Part shown: in pieces, positions 7,494-11,231 of the stretch
Layout: each line of letters starts with the position of its first letter
Numbering within the stretch: position 1 is the stretch's first letter
NCBI GenBank assembly: GCA_021847535.1
Contig: JAJZMR010000020.1
Location: forward strand, 1 to 11,231
Source: a bacterium
Lineage (GTDB): Bacteria > Babelota > Babeliae > Babelales > Babelaceae
Length of the DNA stretch: 11,231 bases
Reading direction: 5' to 3'
The notes under the pieces: model-generated
What the model saw: only the letters and a program-made list of their open reading frames with translations
Told to the model about the DNA's origin: nothing
Databases searched by the model: none
Position numbers and translations under genes: made by a program

Positions 7494-8711
7494 TTATTTT
7501 CTTATAGTCCGTAATGCAAACGCCGCCTTTTTTGCTAAATTTTGAAACGCTGTCTTGCTCGTAACATTCAACGTTCCTGGCTGTACGGGTTTAGTAACAA
7601 ATAAATTCTGCGATCGTTTTTCTATCGTCATGGCCTGTGCCAACTTTTGTACTCGATTTTCAGCTGATGGATGCGTTTTATTAGCCCTATCTCCGCACTT
7701 TTTAAAATAATCGGCAAGTGCATTTCCAAGCCCATAGCGCGCCGCAAAGAGATCCGCCCTATACTCTTTGTAATGGAAATATTTTCCCCTAAATTTTTCA
7801 AATCGGGGATCGGCCACAAGATATTCTCGAAAAGTTTGTGATGATGGTACGTCCCCATAATATAAATGGCCAAGTTCATGGGCAATTGTACCCTTAATAA
7901 CGGCAACCCATTCTTCAACCGTGGCTGATTTACATTGGCAATCCCGAATATAAAGCTCATCAATAAATATAATAGGCGATAAGGCATGTTCTATGGTACC
8001 GCTGCCTGAAAGCTTTTCTGGCGCAACGTTAGTTATAATTGCACCTATATCATCGAGTGATTTTCCATAATAAAGCGTAGGAGTCGGAATATTATTGGCT
8101 GCGCAAACAGCTTGCATCCATACATTAATCTCCCTCCATGGCCCTCTACGAGGCACTGTAAGAGCCGCGACATCATGCTCCATAAAAAAAATATGCGTTT
8201 CAAGTTTTTTTTGCAAACGATCTATTAGTCTATAAACGTCAGGAGCTACTCTGTTTTTTAATGCGCTTTTTAAAGCTGCAATTTCTTGCGTACGATCTTG
8301 CCAAGCGTACAGATAAAAATTTAACCATGCTTTTTTAAGGCTATACCAAAAAGATTTTCTTTTTGTATCATATGCAGCACGATTAAGCGGATCAAGCCTT
8401 TCGCGCTTAAGCGCTTCAGATTCAAAATTTTGCCTAAGCGCCTGAATAAGAGCGGAAAATCTATCAACAAGTTCTAAACTTTCTTGTTTAATAAGATCAT
8501 TGCCTGTCATAGCCTCTATATTCCGGCGAAGATTGAACAAATCAAGATCAAAATCTACAAAATTACTTGTAATAATTTGGCTATACGATAAAGGCATAGG
8601 TACATAAGCACCTTTGCACATCTGACAAATTTTTTGATAAAACTCGTGAGCTTCTTGGTTTGCCCCAAGACCATATGCACTCAAAAGTATAAAAATATAT
8701 CTCTTGTACAA
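7494..8711 (-). CDS. Exported M48-like zinc metalloprotease, paralogue 2
   Basis: The 405-aa product begins with a signal-peptide-like segment (MYKRYIFILLSAYGLGA). A helical, charged region (about 50-180) follows, then a metalloprotease domain (about 190-362): HELGH at 278-282 (H278, E279, H282), the third ligand E316 in KEYRADLFAARYG, and HPSAENRVQKL at 347-357, a good M48 signature. It is clearly related to its neighbour. Shared elements are FDLDLFNLR in the helical region, WREIN...CAANNIPTPTLYYG before the active site, IIFIDELYI, HELGHLYYGD and the last 21 residues (SKTAFQNLAKKAAFALRTIRK). Overall the two have diverged far, which points to an old tandem duplication. It is read first, then paralogue 1 after 17 nt. 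The start is TTG: no upstream in-frame ATG exists, and AGGGGA lies 7 nt before it. The substrate is unknown, and an exported protease could act on envelope or host proteins; that is inference. Confidence 0.84.
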   Translation of the reverse strand: MYKRYIFILLSAYGLGANQEAHEFYQKICQMCKGAYVPMPLSYSQIITSNFVDFDLDLFNLRRNIEAMTGNDLIKQESLELVDRFSALIQALRQNFESEALKRERLDPLNRAAYDTKRKSFWYSLKKAWLNFYLYAWQDRTQEIAALKSALKNRVAPDVYRLIDRLQKKLETHIFFMEHDVAALTVPRRGPWREINVWMQAVCAANNIPTPTLYYGKSLDDIGAIITNVAPEKLSGSGTIEHALSPIIFIDELYIRDCQCKSATVEEWVAVIKGTIAHELGHLYYGDVPSSQTFREYLVADPRFEKFRGKYFHYKEYRADLFAARYGLGNALADYFKKCGDRANKTHPSAENRVQKLAQAMTIEKRSQNLFVTKPVQPGTLNVTSKTAFQNLAKKAAFALRTIRK

Positions 8712-8718
8712 AAAAACA

Positions 8719-8724
8719 TCCCCT
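8719..8724 (-). promoter_or_regulatory. Strong Shine-Dalgarno supporting a TTG start
   Basis: AGGGGA on the minus strand sits 7 nt before TTG 8711. It is one of the strongest ribosome sites in the window and is the reason for accepting the rare start codon. The ATG inside this stretch is out of frame. Confidence 0.7.
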
Positions 8725-8741
8725 GAATTATCCCATATAAT

Positions 8742-8918
8742 TCATAATATCGCATTTAATACTATAATTGCAATAAATAATTTTAATCTCGAATAGGGGA
8801 ATTCCGCTCCCTTCTCACGCCACCATCCTTTTCCCGAGTAAGCAACTTTACTTGCAAAGTCTTTGGTTATTCCTCTAGACATGAGCATCTTTACGATTGC
8901 TTTACCTGCGAACCCCAT
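8742..8918 (-). pseudogene. 58-codon frame with a scrap of group II maturase C-terminus
   Basis: An open frame ATG 8918 to TGA 8742 encodes 58 aa. Residues 8-34 (IVKMLMSRGI, then FASKVAYSGKGWWR) resemble the C-terminal end of group II intron reverse transcriptase/maturases, where a 'LxxLGI...A...S RKGYWR' pattern is common. The reverse transcriptase domain is absent, and after WWR the match stops. The ATG falls inside sequence that aligns with intron domain I RNA and has no ribosome site, so I read this as a fragment left by an internal deletion and not as a working gene. The family match is from memory of the pattern; no search was run. Confidence 0.45.
8744..8773 (-). promoter_or_regulatory. 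Candidate promoter for the M48 gene pair
   Basis: On the minus strand, TTGCAA (8768-8773) and TATTAT (8744-8749) are 18 nt apart. This would start transcription near 8737, about 26 nt before the TTG start. It lies just beyond the intron-like remnant and would make the protease pair independent of rplU transcription, which ends at the terminator near 9014. Confidence 0.42.
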
Positions 8919-9012
8919 CTGACGATGACACTTTTGCGTAGATCTGCGGTTTCGGCCTTTACGGCCCGCGAAGGACTTTCATCTCATTGAATGTGCACCA
9001 TGCCTGGCGCAC
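8800..9012 (-). mobile_element. Remnant of a group IIC (bacterial class C) intron
   Basis: Read leftward from 9012, the sequence starts GTGCGCC, loop AGGCAT, GGTGCAC, a perfect hairpin of the kind found at the 5' end of group II introns. It continues with ATGAGATGAAAGTCC, close to the conserved 'GUGAAAGUCC' of domain I. A nested stem (about 8946-8969) follows, then ACGCAAAAGTGTC...GATGGGGTTCGCAGGTAAAGC, which lines up with domain I of the Oceanobacillus iheyensis IIC intron as I recall it. Downstream is a maturase C-terminal scrap (see the 58-codon frame), and then the similarity ends near 8800. Domains V and VI and nearly all of the maturase are missing, so it cannot splice or move by itself. 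Its position directly after the T-run of the rplU terminator, in the same orientation, is the known target preference of class C introns. The left boundary is uncertain. Confidence 0.68.
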
Positions 9013-9013
9013 T

Positions 9014-9042
9014 AAAAAAAAGCCCAGAAAATCCCGGGCTTT
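9014..9042 (-). terminator. Rho-independent terminator of rplU
   Basis: On the minus strand, AAAGCCC (9042-9036) and GGGCTTT (9025-9019) form a perfect 7-bp stem around a 10-nt loop, followed by a run of eight T (9021-9014). It begins 32 nt after the rplU stop and ends one base before the intron-like sequence. Confidence 0.9.
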
Positions 9043-9074
9043 AAAATTGTAATTGACAAAGAAAGATATTTCTT

Positions 9075-9425
9075 CTAGAAAGATTCAATACGTACGATGG
9101 TCATAGGTTGACGATGACCACGTTTAACGCGTGATTTTTTGCGACGTTTAAACTTGAAGATAACCAATTTCGGTCCCTTCATATGTCTCACGATAGTCGC
9201 TTTAACAGAAGAGTTGAGGTGCGGCTGTCCAATTTTTACGTCGCCTTCACCATTTTTAATTAACAAAGTATCAAAAGTGACCGAATCCCCTTCTTTACCA
9301 TCCAATTTCTCAATAGAAACCGTTTTGCCTTCGATAGCTTGATATTGCTTACCACCAGTCTGAAAAATAGCATAGCGGCTAAAAATTGGTTGTGTAGTCG
9401 TTTTTTCGGTTGTTTTAGTTTTCAT
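9075..9425 (-). CDS. rplU: 50S ribosomal protein L21
   Basis: The 116-aa product is L21, which binds 23S rRNA in the large subunit. The family core begins at about residue 18 with YAIFQTGGKQYQ, continues through VKIGQPHLNSSVKATIV, and ends with the RNA-binding stretch VIFKFKRRKKSRVKRGHRQPMTIVRIESF, including the diagnostic KRGHRQ. An N-terminal extension of about 17 residues rich in Lys and Thr is not part of the usual core (relatives are about 100-105 aa); a later start is not available, since no further Met, Val or Leu start codon sits between it and the core. AAAGG lies 9 nt before the ATG. L27 (rpmA), the usual partner just downstream, is absent; transcription stops at a strong terminator instead. 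It is divergent from tsf. Confidence 0.96.
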   Translation of the reverse strand: MKTKTTEKTTTQPIFSRYAIFQTGGKQYQAIEGKTVSIEKLDGKEGDSVTFDTLLIKNGEGDVKIGQPHLNSSVKATIVRHMKGPKLVIFKFKRRKKSRVKRGHRQPMTIVRIESF

Positions 9426-9466
9426 AGAGAAAAGCCTTTATAGGTGATTTTGTGAGATAGATCTAA

Positions 9467-9495
9467 ATTATAACTCATCAATGCTCAATTGTAAC
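9467..9495 (-). promoter_or_regulatory. Candidate promoter for rplU
   Basis: On the minus strand a perfect -10 TATAAT (9467-9472) lies 17 nt from GTTACA (9490-9495, four of six matches to TTGACA). Transcription would begin near 9460, giving a leader of about 35 nt. The -10 match and exact spacing make this the best promoter in the window. A comparable one for tsf in the same 150-nt gap is not clear: TTGGCA (9533) and TATAAC (9548) are only 9 nt apart. Confidence 0.58.
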
Positions 9496-9575
9496 AAAAA
9501 TAAAAATTCTGTCTAGATAAAAAGGCTATTTTTTGGCACACTATCTCTATAACCCTTAATGCATAGGATATTCAA

Positions 9576-10184
9576 ATGACTAAAGTAGACTTAGAATTAA
9601 TACAAAAATTACGTGACAAAACTGGCGTAGGAATGATGGATTGCAAAAAATCCCTCATTGAAGCCAATGGCGATATGGATAAGGCAGTTGAGCTATTACG
9701 TAAAAAGGGCGCTTCTGTTGCAGAAAAACGCTCTGGAAATGCAACCGCTGAAGGATTGATACATGCTTATATTCACCCCGGCGCTCAACTTGGTGTTTTA
9801 CTTGAAATAAATTGTGAAACAGACTTTGTTGCAAGGACTGAAGTTTTTAAAGATCTTGCACATACTATCGCTATTCAAGTAGCTAGTATGAATCCTCTCT
9901 ATATATCTAAAGAAGATGTACCTGATAATGTAAAAGATAAGGAAATTGAAATCATAAAGTCAGATAAAGATTTTAAATCAAAACCTGAAAATGTTAGAAA
10001 CACAATTATAGAAGGAAGACTAGCTAAGTATTATTTACAGGTTTGTTTACTTGATCAGCCTTGTTATAAGGATGATAAAGTTAAAATAATTGATCTTATA
10101 AACAATGCTATATCCAAAACTGGTGAAAATATCAAAATTAGAAGATTTACTAGGTTCGAGATAGGGGAGGAAGATGGATATTAA
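9576..10184 (+). CDS. tsf: Translation elongation factor Ts, short form
   Basis: EF-Ts reloads EF-Tu by displacing GDP. The 202-aa product is the short form with a single core repeat, as in Thermus (about 196 aa); E. coli EF-Ts is about 283. The N-terminal UBA-like domain shows IQKLRDKTGVGMMDCKKSL (9-27), with the EF-Tu-contacting core at 79-87 (NCETDFVAR) and a complete C-terminus RRFTRFEIG (189-197). AGGA at 9565-9568 lies 7 nt before the ATG. Composition changes inside the gene: Arg codons at residues 13, 42 and 52 are CGT/CGT/CGC, while those at 87, 141, 148, 189, 190 and 193 are all AGA/AGG, and GC falls from about 40-45% to 20-30% from roughly 9840 on. rpsB, the usual upstream neighbour, is absent. 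The end overlaps frr by 11 nt. Confidence 0.95.
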   Translation: MTKVDLELIQKLRDKTGVGMMDCKKSLIEANGDMDKAVELLRKKGASVAEKRSGNATAEGLIHAYIHPGAQLGVLLEINCETDFVARTEVFKDLAHTIAIQVASMNPLYISKEDVPDNVKDKEIEIIKSDKDFKSKPENVRNTIIEGRLAKYYLQVCLLDQPCYKDDKVKIIDLINNAISKTGENIKIRRFTRFEIGEEDGY

Positions 10185-10722
10185 TGAGATAAGATCAAAA
10201 ATGAATAAAAGCATTGATTTTCTGATCTCAGAGTTAAAAAAATTAAGGACAAGTAAAGCGAGTGCATCATTAGTTGAAGATATTAGAGTAAATGTATATG
10301 AATCTCATATGCCTATTTCTCAACTTGCAACAATTATAATACCAGAACCTAATGTAATTTTAATCCAACCATGGGATAAAAATAATGTCTCTGCTATTAA
10401 GGAATCTATCTTAAATGCAAGTATTGGTATTAATCCGGTAGAAAGTGATGATAGCATAAGATTGGTTCTCCCTCCGTTATCTGAAGAAAGGAGAAAGGAT
10501 TTTGTTAAAATATTAAATAATAAGGTTGAGGCCTCAAAGGTTTCATTAAGGAGTATAAGGAAGGAATATATTGATGGTTTAAAAAAAGATAAAGAAGGGA
10601 ATAATATTAGTGAAGATGAATATAATAGAGATGTTGATCATATAGATAGTTTAATTAAAGAAATGAATATTGAGATAGATAAAATATTTGAAGAAAAAAA
10701 GAAAGATTTATTAGAGATTTGA
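10174..10722 (+). CDS. frr: Ribosome recycling factor
   Basis: The 182-aa product is RRF, which with EF-G splits post-termination ribosomes. The length is standard. It has the long-helix domain I at both ends (KSIDFLISELKKLRTSKASASLVEDIRVNVYE near the N-terminus and LRSIRKEYIDGLKKDKEGNNISEDEYNRD near the C-terminus) and the compact domain II between (about 32-105, ATIIIPEPNVILIQPWDKNNVSAIKESI, then NASIGINP). LPPLSEERRKDFVKI (about 100-114) is highly characteristic. It starts inside the tsf 3' end with GGGGAGG just upstream (10164-10170), so the two are translationally coupled. pyrH, which normally sits between tsf and frr, is absent. All nine Arg codons are AGA/AGG and the gene is about 27% GC, unlike genes left of 9800. 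Confidence 0.97.
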   Translation: MDINEIRSKMNKSIDFLISELKKLRTSKASASLVEDIRVNVYESHMPISQLATIIIPEPNVILIQPWDKNNVSAIKESILNASIGINPVESDDSIRLVLPPLSEERRKDFVKILNNKVEASKVSLRSIRKEYIDGLKKDKEGNNISEDEYNRDVDHIDSLIKEMNIEIDKIFEEKKKDLLEI

Positions 10723-10726
10723 TTCT

Positions 10727-11231
10727 ATGGTTATAGGTATAATTACTTTTTTCATATTTATAATACTTTTAAGTGTCCTCGTTATTATACATGAGTGGGG
10801 TCATATGTTTGTTGCTAAAAAAAGAGGAGTTGTTGTTAAAACATTTGCTGTCGGATTTGGCAAGAAGATATATTCTAGAAAAAAGAACGGTATAGAATAT
10901 AAGATTAATCTTTTGCCTTTTGGAGGTTATGTTAGTCTACTTGGAGATGATGATTTTAATAGTACAGAAGAAGGATCTTTACCACAAGCTACAGCATTAT
11001 CTAAATTCCTAATTACTGTTGCTGGAGCTTTTATGAATTTTTTACTTGCACTAGTTTTCCTTTTTATATTTCTTATTGTTGTTAATTTCAAGTTTTATTA
11101 TTCTAACATTATCCCTAATTTTAATTTTGCATATGGTACTAATGTTAATAATGTAATATTCTCTGCAGTTCCTAAAGATACTACATCTTCAGCATTAAAA
11201 GATAAATTAACTAATAATTATATACTACTGT
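10727..11231 (+). CDS. rseP: RseP-like site-2 (intramembrane) zinc metalloprotease, 3' end beyond the window
   Basis: The first 168 codons of an S2P/M50B-type intramembrane protease are present. TM1 (about 2-22) carries the zinc motif HEWGH (22-26); HELGH is more usual, but the ligands H22 and H26 and catalytic E23 are intact. The FAVGFGKKIYS stretch and PFGGYVSLLGDD (64-75) follow, as in RseP, then a second membrane segment AGAFMNFLLALVFLFIFLIVV (99-119). A region beginning near 140 should lead into the PDZ domain, which is outside the window along with the second active-site segment. RseP cleaves anti-sigma factors and leftover signal peptides in the inner membrane. The ATG is 4 nt after the frr stop, without a strong ribosome site, suggesting coupling. 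The two Arg codons are AGA. Confidence 0.92.
   Translation, partial: MVIGIITFFIFIILLSVLVIIHEWGHMFVAKKRGVVVKTFAVGFGKKIYSRKKNGIEYKINLLPFGGYVSLLGDDDFNSTEEGSLPQATALSKFLITVAGAFMNFLLALVFLFIFLIVVNFKFYYSNIIPNFNFAYGTNVNNVIFSAVPKDTTSSALKDKLTNNYILL

Noticed and set aside
1..11231. CRISPR arrays, toxin-antitoxin pairs, defence islands, prophage or transposase genes.
   Set aside because: I saw no regularly spaced repeats, no paired small genes and no recognisable defence, phage or transposase protein; the only mobile-element trace is the intron remnant.

Overview
The window reads as a stretch of a small, AT-rich bacterial chromosome with short intergenic gaps and mixed gene orientation. Several products carry export signals or are envelope proteases, which fits a Gram-negative-type cell. 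No gene here fixes the phylum. A host-associated candidate phylum such as Dependentiae (TM6) is possible, but that is a guess from general gene style and not shown by the sequence.

Layout. On the minus strand at the left edge lie a partial tRNA-Arg(UCG), tlyA (rRNA 2'-O-methyltransferase) and a membrane-anchored HtrA-like protease with two PDZ-type regions; they form one leftward unit read from a promoter near 2500. Divergently, on the plus strand, come a single-chain glycyl-tRNA synthetase (2578-3909) and then a two-gene potassium uptake system, ktrB/trkH plus ktrA (3979-5977). Converging on these from the right are two tandem exported M48-like zinc metalloproteases (5989-8711). They are diverged paralogues sharing an unusual C-terminal tail. 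Between them and rplU (9075-9425, minus) is a 363-base gap holding the rplU terminator. Directly after its T-run comes what looks like a heavily deleted group IIC intron: a 5' domain I piece joined to a scrap of the maturase C-terminus. From 9576 rightward a plus-strand unit tsf-frr-rseP begins; rseP runs off the window.

How the genes relate. rplU, tsf, frr, glyS, tlyA and the tRNA serve translation. HtrA, RseP and the two M48 proteins are four proteases likely to act at or beyond the inner membrane. KtrAB handles potassium.

The strongest anomaly is a break in base and codon composition inside tsf near 9830-9900. To the left, Arg codons are mostly CGN and GC is roughly 40%. To the right, all 17 Arg codons I counted are AGA/AGG and GC is about 27%, although the EF-Ts reading frame stays intact. 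This could be homologous recombination, a chimeric assembly joined at a conserved motif, or a real compositional boundary. I see no CRISPR array, no defence island and no convincing new multi-gene system. The M48 pair, the intron remnant and the tsf break are the items worth following up.
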